Assembly (NCBI RefSeq): GCF_041749095.1
Contig: NZ_JBGTCA010000122.1
Coordinates: forward strand, 1-23,101
DNA length: 23,101 bases
From: Aquiflexum sp041749095
Lineage (GTDB): Bacteria > Bacteroidota > Bacteroidia > Cytophagales > Cyclobacteriaceae
Direction: 5' to 3'
Below, piece after piece: positions 14,658-22,150 of this stretch. The position numbers and the translations under genes were made by a program. How positions within the stretch are numbered: the first letter of the stretch is position 1; the number at the start of each line of letters is the position of its first letter. The notes beneath the pieces were generated by a model. It was not told the origin of the DNA and made no database searches. It saw only the letters and a list, made by a program, of their open reading frames with translations.

Positions 14658-15449
14658 TTACCTTATTGCATTTTCCAAAGTAGCCAGATAGATAAATTTT
14701 TGGTCCCGGGATTTAAGGCCTTTTTCAATAGCTGCTTGCTGTTCTGCCGTAGATTCCATATCATCATATTCCTGTGCATTGAAAAACTGTACGTAATCTT
14801 TGTAAATGTTCATGGTCAAGTGAGTAGATTTTGCTTCGCTGCCCATGGGCAGCGCTGTTCTTAATAAACTCCAACTACCCATCAAACCTTTTTCAATTCT
14901 ATTCTGGTGAATAGGCAAAAAAACTTCTTTCTCGGCTTTTTCATATACACTGAACTGTCCTTCCACAGCTCTCATCATGTCAAAGGAGGCCAGTGTACCG
15001 GTCTTTAACTGAAAATTATCTTTTGTGGAAGCAATCTCCTGCATATAAGCTCTTTGGGCCAAATCCCTGCTATTTATTGCATCATCAAATTTTTCCTTAA
15101 CCTGTCTTTCTGTAAGATGGGGATAAGCAATCATGGCATATCTCACCATATCATCCTCGGTAAGCCCATTCATCATGGAAACCGGATCTTTGAAATAAGT
15201 AATGGTGATATATTGGAATTCACTTGGGTCTGCACCTGATTGTAAGGACCAAAAATCCCAACCTTGGATTTTTTTGTCATTTACAGCGGCGCGGTATACC
15301 TTATCCATGAAATCCTTGAACTCAATAAAATCATACGTTTGATTGGATTCCACTTTGAAGAATTCAAAAACCAAGTAGCGCGTCTGTTGGGCTTGGGCCA
15401 GATTGTAGGCGAAGATACCCAGGAACAATAGAATACTTATTTTTTTCAT
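14658..15449 (-). CDS. Secreted protein with two tandem ferredoxin-like/ABM-like domains, function unknown
   Basis: This 263-residue protein starts with a Sec signal peptide (MKKISILLFLGIFAYNLAQA, predicted cut before QQ at 21), so it is periplasmic or surface-located. The mature part looks like a duplication. Residues 23-90 contain GWDFW (63-67) and YITITYFKD (80-88). Residues 154-224 contain GSWSLL (191-196) and HLTMNIYKDY (210-219), in the same order and spacing. This tryptophan-plus-strand layout recalls dimeric alpha/beta-barrel (ABM-like) domains, but the assignment is inference. No catalytic motif is apparent. It is divergent from the Tat-exported aminotransferase gene, 223 nt away. 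Confidence 0.8.
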   Translation of the reverse strand: MKKISILLFLGIFAYNLAQAQQTRYLVFEFFKVESNQTYDFIEFKDFMDKVYRAAVNDKKIQGWDFWSLQSGADPSEFQYITITYFKDPVSMMNGLTEDDMVRYAMIAYPHLTERQVKEKFDDAINSRDLAQRAYMQEIASTKDNFQLKTGTLASFDMMRAVEGQFSVYEKAEKEVFLPIHQNRIEKGLMGSWSLLRTALPMGSEAKSTHLTMNIYKDYVQFFNAQEYDDMESTAEQQAAIEKGLKSRDQKFIYLATLENAIR

Positions 15450-15672
15450 TGTCTGATTATTTTAAGTCTAGCATCTTTTGGTAACTAATCCATAAAATTT
15501 AGGAATTATATTTTGAAAATTATAATTTCATCAATCTTTTTTTTATGATAATTACAGCTTTGGTAAAACGCTCTCTTTTTATGTATATTTTTACCCTTTT
15601 CAAGTCCTATCAGATTTACCATTAGGAATAAAACCTATATCTTACTACATTTTCAATTTAATTTAGAATACT

Positions 15673-16797
15673 ATGAAATTATCAAGAAGACAATGGTTGA
15701 AAAGCGCCTCTTTCTTAGGTGGTACTGCTTTATTGACCGGAAAGGGTGCGATTTCTGCTCTTTCAGCTGAAGAAGTCAGGAAATTCAATCCAAGACCTCT
15801 TGATTCTCTTGTCAGATTAGGCTCCAACGAAAACCCATACGGCCCTTCCCTCAAAGTCAGGAAGGCAATGGAAGAGGCATTTGACCTTGGCTGTAGGTAT
15901 CCTTGGACTTTTAATAGTAGTCTTCAAAAAATGATCGCTGCCAAAGAAGGGGTTCCTACGGACCATATTGTGCTTGTAGCAGGTTCAACAGAAGGTTTGA
16001 AAATTACCGGGATTACCTATGCTGGTCCTGGAGATGAGATTATTTCCGGTTTACCTACCTTTTTGTCCTTGATGACTTATGCAGAAACCTGGGGGGCCAC
16101 TATCAATTGGGTGCCTTTGGACAATGGCCTGAATTATGATCTTCAGGAAATTGAAAAGCGGGTGTCCTCAAAAACCAAACTAGTTTTCCTGTGTAACCCC
16201 AATAACCCGACAGGCAAACTCCTTCCTGCAAATGAAGTGCTTGATTTCTGTAATACGGTCAGCAAAAAAACAATGGTTTTCAGTGATGAGGCCTATTGTG
16301 ATTATATCGAGGATCCAAATTATCCTTCTATGACCCAATTGGTAAAAGAAGGAAAGAATGTGATTGTTTCAAAGACACTTTCAAAAGTATATGGATTGGC
16401 AGGAATAAGAATGGGTTATTTGGTAGCAAGACCGGATATCGCAGCCAAATTATCTGAAAGAGTAGTTGCCAATACCAATATCATGGCGATTGAAGCCGGT
16501 AAAGCCGCGTTGGAAGATGCAGAGTTTTATAAGTTCAGTTTAGATAAAAACAAGGAGGCGAGAAATTTGATTGAATCAACTTTGGATCAATTGAAACTCC
16601 CCTATCTGCCCTCTCAGGCCAATTTTGTGTTTTTTCATGCCAATCAGGATGTCGGTGGATTGGCAAATAAAATGCGGGAAAAGGGAATTATTATAGGCCG
16701 TCCATTTCCTCCACTCAATGATTGGTGCAGGGTGAGTACAGGTACCATTGAAGAAGTTCAGCTTTTCAACAAAGCATTGATCGAAACTTTAGGTTAA
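15673..16797 (+). CDS. Tat-exported PLP-dependent aminotransferase, HisC-like (fold type I)
   Basis: This 374-residue protein begins with a twin-arginine signal (SRRQWLK at 4-10, then a hydrophobic stretch to about 31), so it is predicted to be exported folded with its cofactor. The enzyme part is a class I/II aminotransferase close to histidinol-phosphate aminotransferase: SNENPYGPS (51-59), CNPNNPTG (174-181), SDEAY with D205 binding the PLP nitrogen, and SKTLSKVYGLAGIR with K238 as the Schiff-base lysine. No his genes are nearby, and a periplasmic location argues against histidine synthesis, so the substrate is probably another amino acid or phosphonate-like compound (inference). A GNAT gene follows after 7 nt, suggesting an operon. 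Confidence 0.93.
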   Translation: MKLSRRQWLKSASFLGGTALLTGKGAISALSAEEVRKFNPRPLDSLVRLGSNENPYGPSLKVRKAMEEAFDLGCRYPWTFNSSLQKMIAAKEGVPTDHIVLVAGSTEGLKITGITYAGPGDEIISGLPTFLSLMTYAETWGATINWVPLDNGLNYDLQEIEKRVSSKTKLVFLCNPNNPTGKLLPANEVLDFCNTVSKKTMVFSDEAYCDYIEDPNYPSMTQLVKEGKNVIVSKTLSKVYGLAGIRMGYLVARPDIAAKLSERVVANTNIMAIEAGKAALEDAEFYKFSLDKNKEARNLIESTLDQLKLPYLPSQANFVFFHANQDVGGLANKMREKGIIIGRPFPPLNDWCRVSTGTIEEVQLFNKALIETLG

Positions 16798-16804
16798 TTG
16801 TTTT

Positions 16805-17365
16805 ATGATTGATTTTAATTTAAGGCTCGAAAACGAAATTATTTTGTTGCGGCCAATCGAGGAAAATGACCTTCATGAACTTTTATCACTGACTTCAGAA
16901 GCTGACATGTGGAGATTTTACACCCATGATCTATCCTGCTTGGATGGAATTAGAGAATGGGCAAAACCTGCTATTGATAAGGAAAGACTTCAATTTGTTA
17001 TCATTGACAAAGATTCAAGGCAGACAGTCGGGGCTTCGGCTTTTGGGAATATTTCTGAAAGAGATAGCCGTCTTGAGATTGGATGGACTTGGCTTGGAAA
17101 AGAGTTTCAGGGAACAGGAATAAACCATCAGGTAAAAAAACTGATGTTGACCCATTGTTTTGAGGTATTGGATTTGGAACGTGTGGAATTTAAAACCGAC
17201 GTGCTCAACCTACAGGCAAGAAAATCATTGAAAAATATTGGTGCCATTGAAGAAGGTGTTTTGAGAAGTCATACCCTGATGACCAAGGGCCGCAGAAGAG
17301 ATACTATTTATTATAGTATCCTAAAATCTGAATGGAATTATGTGAAAAGAGAAAATGATTGGTAA
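16805..17365 (+). CDS. GNAT-family N-acetyltransferase (RimJ/RimL-like)
   Basis: This 186-residue protein has the GNAT fold of the RimJ/RimL type: LRPIEENDLHEL near the N-terminus, LEIGWTWLGKEFQGTGIN (90-107) with the acetyl-CoA pyrophosphate loop QGTGIN, and NLQARKSLKNIGAIEEG (135-151) before the last strand. It transfers an acetyl group from acetyl-CoA to an amino group, either a protein N-terminus or a small molecule. No signal peptide is present, so it is cytosolic, unlike the Tat-exported aminotransferase 7 nt upstream. The pair is probably co-transcribed, but a shared pathway is not obvious. Confidence 0.9.
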   Translation: MIDFNLRLENEIILLRPIEENDLHELLSLTSEADMWRFYTHDLSCLDGIREWAKPAIDKERLQFVIIDKDSRQTVGASAFGNISERDSRLEIGWTWLGKEFQGTGINHQVKKLMLTHCFEVLDLERVEFKTDVLNLQARKSLKNIGAIEEGVLRSHTLMTKGRRRDTIYYSILKSEWNYVKRENDW

Positions 17366-17423
17366 TGCCCTGAAGTGGTAATACGTATTCTTGACAACAA
17401 GAAACTATACTTGTCAAATCTGT

Positions 17424-17444
17424 CCGATGACGGATGACCGATGT
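17424..17444 (+). repeat. 7-bp-period tandem repeat (locus B)
   Basis: Three successive heptamers, CCGATGA, CGGATGA and CCGATGT, lie in the intergenic region downstream of the GNAT gene. The pattern matches locus C at 19873-19900 on the opposite strand. Confidence 0.6.
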
Positions 17445-17544
17445 AACTGACATACAGCAATTAACCAAATTACCTATTCATTTGACTTATTCCTGATAGG
17501 ATTGTTCACTATTATTTTAAATCATCTGCATTTGATCAAAAAAT

Positions 17545-17580
17545 AAATAGCCTGCTTGAGAAATTCAAGCAGGCTATTTT
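17545..17580. terminator. Bidirectional terminator between the GNAT and Gfo/Idh/MocA genes
   Basis: A perfect 15-bp stem (17545-17559 and 17565-17579; core AGCCTGCTTGA / TCAAGCAGGCT) with a 5-nt loop is flanked by A-rich sequence on the left and TTTT on the right. It lies between convergent genes, 18 nt beyond the stop of the reverse-strand gene. Confidence 0.9.
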
Positions 17581-17597
17581 AATAAAAAAAAAAAAAA

Positions 17598-18938
17598 TTA
17601 AACCGTTGGCAATTTCCAGCCATTTTGATAGTTGGCTTTCATCAATCTATTGGCTTCTTTGTCCTTAAACTGACCTTTTGCTGCATCCCAATATACCTTC
17701 TTGCCGGTTTTGTATGCAATGTTTCCCATTTGGGCATTGATGGCGGCAATGCTACCGGTTTCGATACCGCAGGTCAATTTGCTTTCGTCATTGCTTGTGA
17801 TGGCATTTACAAACCCCTGGGTATGTAGTTCCAATGGATTGCCTTCAGGTTTGATCAATTGGACATCCTCCACTTTATTGACTCTTTTACCCTCCTTGGC
17901 TTCAGTTTCAGGAATCACTCTCCAACCTCCCCTATTGACTACCAATGTTGCATTGTTGCCAATAAACGCTATACCCTCCGTGGTGCCGTAATTGCCACCA
18001 TCTATACCTGTTGCATGTTCCCAAAGCATATTGAAACCATCATATTCATACACTGTCTGCAAGGTATCGGGTGTCTCGGATGCATCATTCGGATAGGCGA
18101 ATTTACCTCCTGAGGCCATCACCGATTTGGGTGCAGTGACACCCATGGCATACAGTGCAATATCAATCTCATGAACACCCCAATCCGTCATCAGACCACC
18201 TGCATAATCCCAAAACCAACGGAAATTAAAATGGAATCTATTTGCGTTAAATGGTCTTTGAGGAGCAGGTCCCAACCACATGTCATAATCCACTCCCTGA
18301 GGTACAGGGCCGTCGGGAACCACAGGAACCGGTTTCATCCAACCCTGATAAGCCCAGGTTTTGACCAATCGGATTTGACCCAGTTTACCTGACTTGACAT
18401 AATCAATGGCCTGAGCATATTGGCTACCGCTTCTCTGCCACTGACCGACCTGTACCATTTTGCCATAACGCTGTTTGGCTTTCACCATCAGGTTACATTC
18501 TTCTATGGTATTGGCAATTGGCTTTTCGACATATACATGCTTTCCTGCTGATAAACTGTCGATCATATTGAGGCAATGCCAGTGGTCAGGAGTTCCCACA
18601 ATTACTGCGTCTATGTCCTTATCTTCCAAGAGTTTTCTATAGTCTTTATAAATCTTTGGTTTTTTGTCCCTTAGCTTGTTTACATCTTCTGCCCGTTGGT
18701 CCAGAACATTGGAATCAATATCTGCAATACCGATGCAATGGACATTTGGTATTTTTAAATGGGCATTCATATTAGACCATCCCATTCCTTTGGCCCCGAT
18801 CAGGGCAAAATTCAGCCTGTCTGAGGGAGCAATTTTTTTGGATAATTCGAGCAGTGAATCGGCTGAAACAAATGTTGGAATAGATAATCCGGCTGAAGCC
18901 AATAAACTACTTTGGATAAATTTTCTTCTTGAATTCAT
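17598..18938 (-). CDS. Tat-exported Gfo/Idh/MocA-family oxidoreductase
   Basis: This 446-residue protein begins MNSRRKFIQSSLLASAG, a twin-arginine signal, and is expected in the periplasm with bound NAD(P). The Rossmann domain starts at about 41 (LNFALIGAKGMG, glycine motif 48-53), with acidic D73/D75 after the second strand, GTPDHWH (115-121) and the EKP signature (138-140, YVEKPIANT). The C-terminal substrate domain carries GGLMTDWGVHEIDIAL, with H256 and D259 as likely catalytic residues. Family members oxidise or reduce sugars and polyols or, in GH109, hydrolyse glycosides through NAD+-linked oxidation. The substrate here is unknown, and no carbohydrate-uptake genes are adjacent. The N-terminal methionine at 18938 fits the Tat signal exactly. 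Confidence 0.93.
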   Translation of the reverse strand: MNSRRKFIQSSLLASAGLSIPTFVSADSLLELSKKIAPSDRLNFALIGAKGMGWSNMNAHLKIPNVHCIGIADIDSNVLDQRAEDVNKLRDKKPKIYKDYRKLLEDKDIDAVIVGTPDHWHCLNMIDSLSAGKHVYVEKPIANTIEECNLMVKAKQRYGKMVQVGQWQRSGSQYAQAIDYVKSGKLGQIRLVKTWAYQGWMKPVPVVPDGPVPQGVDYDMWLGPAPQRPFNANRFHFNFRWFWDYAGGLMTDWGVHEIDIALYAMGVTAPKSVMASGGKFAYPNDASETPDTLQTVYEYDGFNMLWEHATGIDGGNYGTTEGIAFIGNNATLVVNRGGWRVIPETEAKEGKRVNKVEDVQLIKPEGNPLELHTQGFVNAITSNDESKLTCGIETGSIAAINAQMGNIAYKTGKKVYWDAAKGQFKDKEANRLMKANYQNGWKLPTV

Positions 18939-19148
18939 TTTTGGGGGTATTGTTAAAGGTTTTCTTGAGACATAAAAACTTTGGTCAGCAGACTTCTAAA
19001 TTGCTAAACCAAAATTTGTTTAAATATATTATATATCATTAAGACTTTTAAAACCGATGGTATAAAAGAATTCCCTTAGTTTAAACTTATACCAATTCTA
19101 AATTTCTCGAAAAATTTAATGTAGGGAACCATATCAATCGGAAATGGT

Positions 19149-19156
19149 TAATTTTG
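19149..19156 (+). promoter_or_regulatory. Candidate -7 element (TAnnTTTG) of the ferritin gene
   Basis: TAATTTTG (19149-19156) matches the Bacteroidota -7 consensus TAnnTTTG exactly and ends 17 nt before the ferritin ATG. No clear TTG element is found 17-23 nt upstream, and the resulting leader would be very short. Confidence 0.35.
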
Positions 19157-19173
19157 TATAAAACCATAATACT

Positions 19174-19722
19174 ATGAAAAACAGAGAAATCGTAACGTTA
19201 CAGCGTTCATTGCTACATGATACTGAGAAATTATTGAACCAACAGATTGAAATGGAGGGTAAATCCTCTGCATATTACCTCTCTATGGCATCTTGGTGCC
19301 ACATGATGGGTTATGCCAATGCAGCCAAGTATCTATATGTACACTCTGATGAGGAAAGGATGCACATGATGAAACTTTTTACTTATATCAATGAAGCAGG
19401 CGGACACGCCATTCAGCCTGAAATCAATGGGATCAGGCATAATTTCAATTCTCTAAGAGAAATATTTGAGTTGATTCTTGAGCATGAGATCAAAGTTACC
19501 AAATCCATTAATTCCATAGTGGATCATGCTTTTGTTGCCAAGGATTTTGCGACATTTAGCTTTATGCAATGGTATGTGACCGAACAGCGTGAAGAAGAAA
19601 CCATAGCCAGAAGGGCATTGGAGCTATTTGATATCATTGGTGAAGAAGGCGTTGGACTTTGGACAATTGATCAGGAGTTGGGAAAATTGCATAATTCTAC
19701 TGCGGGTGGAGAAGGCGCATAA
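19174..19722 (+). CDS. ftnA: Non-heme ferritin
   Basis: This 182-residue four-helix-bundle protein stores iron in a 24-subunit cage after oxidising Fe2+. Helix A has QQIEMEGKSSAYYLSMASW (E28), helix B YLYVHSDEERMHMMKL (E61, H64), helix C ILEHEIKVTKSI (E103/E105) and helix D YVTEQREEETIA (Q138, E141/E142). These match the ferroxidase-centre residues of bacterial FtnA. No heme-binding methionine in the bacterioferritin position is evident. The gene stands alone with its own candidate promoter and terminator. The upstream 235-nt region is divergent from the Gfo/Idh/MocA gene and shows no clear Fur box. Confidence 0.95.
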   Translation: MKNREIVTLQRSLLHDTEKLLNQQIEMEGKSSAYYLSMASWCHMMGYANAAKYLYVHSDEERMHMMKLFTYINEAGGHAIQPEINGIRHNFNSLREIFELILEHEIKVTKSINSIVDHAFVAKDFATFSFMQWYVTEQREEETIARRALELFDIIGEEGVGLWTIDQELGKLHNSTAGGEGA

Positions 19723-19763
19723 TTTAAAGAGATTAAACTATGTAATTTATTGATACTCATAAT

Positions 19764-19790
19764 AAAAGCGGGAACTAAACCCCGCTTTTT
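19764..19790 (+). terminator. Rho-independent terminator of ferritin
   Basis: AAAAGCGGG (19764-19772) pairs with CCCGCTTTT (19781-19789) across an 8-nt loop, ending in a T run. The core stem AAGCGGG/CCCGCTT is the same as in the topA terminator. Confidence 0.9.
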
Positions 19791-19872
19791 TCATAATTTG
19801 TATATACATGATGTTCCTGACAATATCGCTCTCATAATTAAACACATGGATTCAGACAGAAGAGTGATCTAC

Positions 19873-19900
19873 TTCGGTCTCATCCGTCTTCGGTCATCCG
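19873..19900 (-). repeat. 7-bp-period tandem repeat (locus C)
   Basis: On the reverse strand four successive heptamers read CGGATGA, CCGAAGA, CGGATGA, GACCGAA. The first and third are identical to each other and to the middle unit of locus B at 17431-17437. Confidence 0.65.
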
Positions 19901-19969
19901 ACTTTTAAGAAAACCACGTAATCTGGCAGAAATCCGGATAACCATTTTTCATAAACGCCCTAATAGATC

Positions 19970-20614
19970 TCACATCAGGAATTTTTTGCCATGTAAATGG
20001 TCATGGTCCTCTTCTTTAAAATAGAATTCAATCATCTTATTGGTAATCTTTGCCTCCTTGGGAGGAAGTGTTCCAAACATCCAGTCCCATAATATAATAC
20101 TGAAGGAAAATCCCTTATTTGGATATTTACCATGGTGATGGATATGGGCTTTTTGTAGATTAGGCATGATATATCTGCTCCAGGGTTTGTGCAAAATAAC
20201 ATGCAGCATGCTGTACAACATAAACCCAATATAAAACCCGGTAAAAACCGTGAAATAATTATCCAAATAAATTGATAGTGGCAACAAAATGATCACTCCC
20301 CAAAAAGTCAAGATTCTGTGAAAACCACTTATTTTGATATCCGTAGGGTGCTTATGGTGGTTCATATGTGTATCATATATTTTATTTCCTTTTGTTTTGA
20401 AAAAATTATGCATCCAGAACCGGTGAAGGAAATATTCGGTAAATGTCCATGTGAGCCAGCCCAAAACCAAAAAGACCATATATCTTAATCCAGCGGTAGC
20501 TATAAAATCTGCAATCAGTACGAGACAAATTGATATGATCAGAAATGTTCCTATACATCTGCTGACTTCTTTAATCTTGTCTGACTTTTTTGTTAACTCA
20601 GTCATCGTTTTCAT
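19970..20614 (-). CDS. Fatty-acid hydroxylase/sterol desaturase superfamily membrane enzyme
   Basis: This 214-residue integral membrane protein has the full set of histidine clusters of the superfamily: HRFWMH (64-69), HMNHHKHP (83-90), HVILHK (138-143) and HIHHHGKYPNKGFS (157-170), followed by WDWMFGT. Hydrophobic segments near 22-40, 43-60, 101-119 and 122-142 carry them. By family knowledge the histidines hold a di-iron centre for hydroxylation or desaturation of lipid substrates. The short length and the histidine pattern are closest to fatty-acid 2-hydroxylase or carotenoid-hydroxylase-like members; the substrate is uncertain. An in-frame ATG at 20605 (MTELTKK) is an equally possible start. 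The terminator for this gene is not evident. Confidence 0.88.
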   Translation of the reverse strand: MKTMTELTKKSDKIKEVSRCIGTFLIISICLVLIADFIATAGLRYMVFLVLGWLTWTFTEYFLHRFWMHNFFKTKGNKIYDTHMNHHKHPTDIKISGFHRILTFWGVIILLPLSIYLDNYFTVFTGFYIGFMLYSMLHVILHKPWSRYIMPNLQKAHIHHHGKYPNKGFSFSIILWDWMFGTLPPKEAKITNKMIEFYFKEEDHDHLHGKKFLM

Positions 20615-20644
20615 TTCAGTACATGTTTTGTTGAGAAATACTTA

Positions 20645-21238
20645 ATTCTTTAAAAGAGAGAATCCTTTTACTTCAAATAGCATTTTTGGAAACTTTCCCC
20701 ATCGAAAATTATAGAACCAAATTATCCTACATGCTGAGGATATCCGAATTGAAAATCAGGAGGTGAAAATTTGATTTGAAGGAAATTTTCTATTTCGATA
20801 AGCCGGTATTGAATAATTATTGATTGCTGAAAAAATCCCAAAAGATCCATCATATTTTAGTAAATTCTTCAAAACTCTGTTTGGACTTTAATGAATAAAT
20901 CTCTTTGTATTTCCTCTGATATATGTCTGAACTCAAATTATTGAGTTGCAATCAAACAATAAAAAATAAGAGATAGTATTTTTGAATTAGTTATAGCCTA
21001 GAATCTCTGATTTTATTCGGTATAATCTTAATTTTTATTGTTAAAATATTATATGTTTTTGGCGCAAATTATTCACGTAAAAATTTTTTGAAGAATTTTG
21101 CAAAAACCCTTATCTTATCCACTGTAATCAATTAAAATATCAATGCATTATTCGGTCACATACTGTTTATCCGAAAATTATATTCAAGAATAAGTGTGTT
21201 TTTCAAAAAAATTATATACCAAATACCTCTAACCCTTT
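20645..21238. other. Long AT-rich intergenic region, no gene seen
   Basis: About 600 nt separate the divergent hydroxylase and 21245 genes. All frames are broken by frequent stops on both strands. No tRNA-like fold, terminator or repeat of the local families was recognised. A weak 6-bp inverted repeat TTATTG/CAATAA (near 20938-20962) is not followed by a convincing T run. The length leaves room for regulatory sequence or a small RNA, but nothing supports one directly. Confidence 0.5.
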
Positions 21239-21244
21239 TTGAAA

Positions 21245-22048
21245 ATGCCAAACTCAGAAATACAAATTCAGTTTTTCCAACATGGCAAACTCAATTCCTT
21301 CACCAAAGATAGTTTTGAGTTTTGGTTAGAGGATGTACTCAAGCAATTTCAAATGTTACATTCTCAAAAAAACAAGCATATCTATTACCATGTCAAAGAT
21401 ATGCCGCCGTTTTACCAGCTATATTTTCCTGAACTTGCCTCTTTCAAATTCTTTTTCTTTATGAAATCCATCCTTTTCTATGAGTCATTAAAAAACGAAA
21501 AGTTTACCACCGACAACCTTTTTTATTATAAAGTAAAAGATATATGCACCAAAATCATTTACCTCTACAACCAACTGCCCACCACAGAAATCTGGAATGA
21601 AGAAGGTATTAATGCTACAATCAGACAAATCGATATTTATCATGAAATGGGATGGATCCCATCAAAAGATTTGACCATCACTTTGTACAATCAACTGCTC
21701 GAAACAGTCAACCATCTAGAAAACCAAGCAGAGATTGGGTTAAAATATCATTTGGGTAAATCCCCAACTCCTGAAAGTGCCTCTTATAATCTATTTATAA
21801 ATGAGTTTATAATCGGGGATAATACATTTTTCACGGAGTTGGATAATGTCCGCATTACTTACCTCAATCACAGTGTGCTTTATTTTATTGGCTCCATGGA
21901 TCCCAAATTCAATGATGCCATGTTTTTCAATCTCGACAACCTGATAAAAAAGTCCACCATGATCAGCTCAACCGGGGAAAAAGAAAGGAGTAGGTTTTTC
22001 AATAAACTCCGAAAAAAAATTCAGGAAAAAATTGAAAATATCAGGTAA
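21245..22048 (+). CDS. Hypothetical protein, family not recognised
   Basis: This 267-residue protein, starting at ATG 21245 (MPNSEIQIQFFQHGKL), has no signal peptide and no convincing membrane helix, though residues 60-80 (FKFFFFMKSILFYESL) are strongly aromatic. It is rich in Phe, Tyr, Asn and Lys, mostly helical in appearance, and ends in a basic segment (KERSRFFNKLRKKIQEKIENIR). An in-frame TTG at 21239 would add two residues and is less likely. A long intergenic region lies upstream and a probable terminator downstream, so it appears to be monocistronic. I see no catalytic motif and assign no function. Confidence 0.75.
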   Translation: MPNSEIQIQFFQHGKLNSFTKDSFEFWLEDVLKQFQMLHSQKNKHIYYHVKDMPPFYQLYFPELASFKFFFFMKSILFYESLKNEKFTTDNLFYYKVKDICTKIIYLYNQLPTTEIWNEEGINATIRQIDIYHEMGWIPSKDLTITLYNQLLETVNHLENQAEIGLKYHLGKSPTPESASYNLFINEFIIGDNTFFTELDNVRITYLNHSVLYFIGSMDPKFNDAMFFNLDNLIKKSTMISSTGEKERSRFFNKLRKKIQEKIENIR

Positions 22049-22051
22049 TAC

Positions 22052-22083
22052 ATCACACATATTTAATTAATTGTGATTTTTTT
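22052..22083 (+). terminator. Probable terminator of the 21245 gene
   Basis: ATCACA (22052-22057) pairs with TGTGAT (22072-22077) around a 14-nt AT-rich loop, followed by TTTTTT. The stem is short, so confidence is moderate. Confidence 0.5.
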
Positions 22084-22150
22084 CATATTTTTCCAATCGA
22101 TCAGTAATATTAAAACTAAATTAGCTTAAACCTTTTTTATCAAGATTAAA

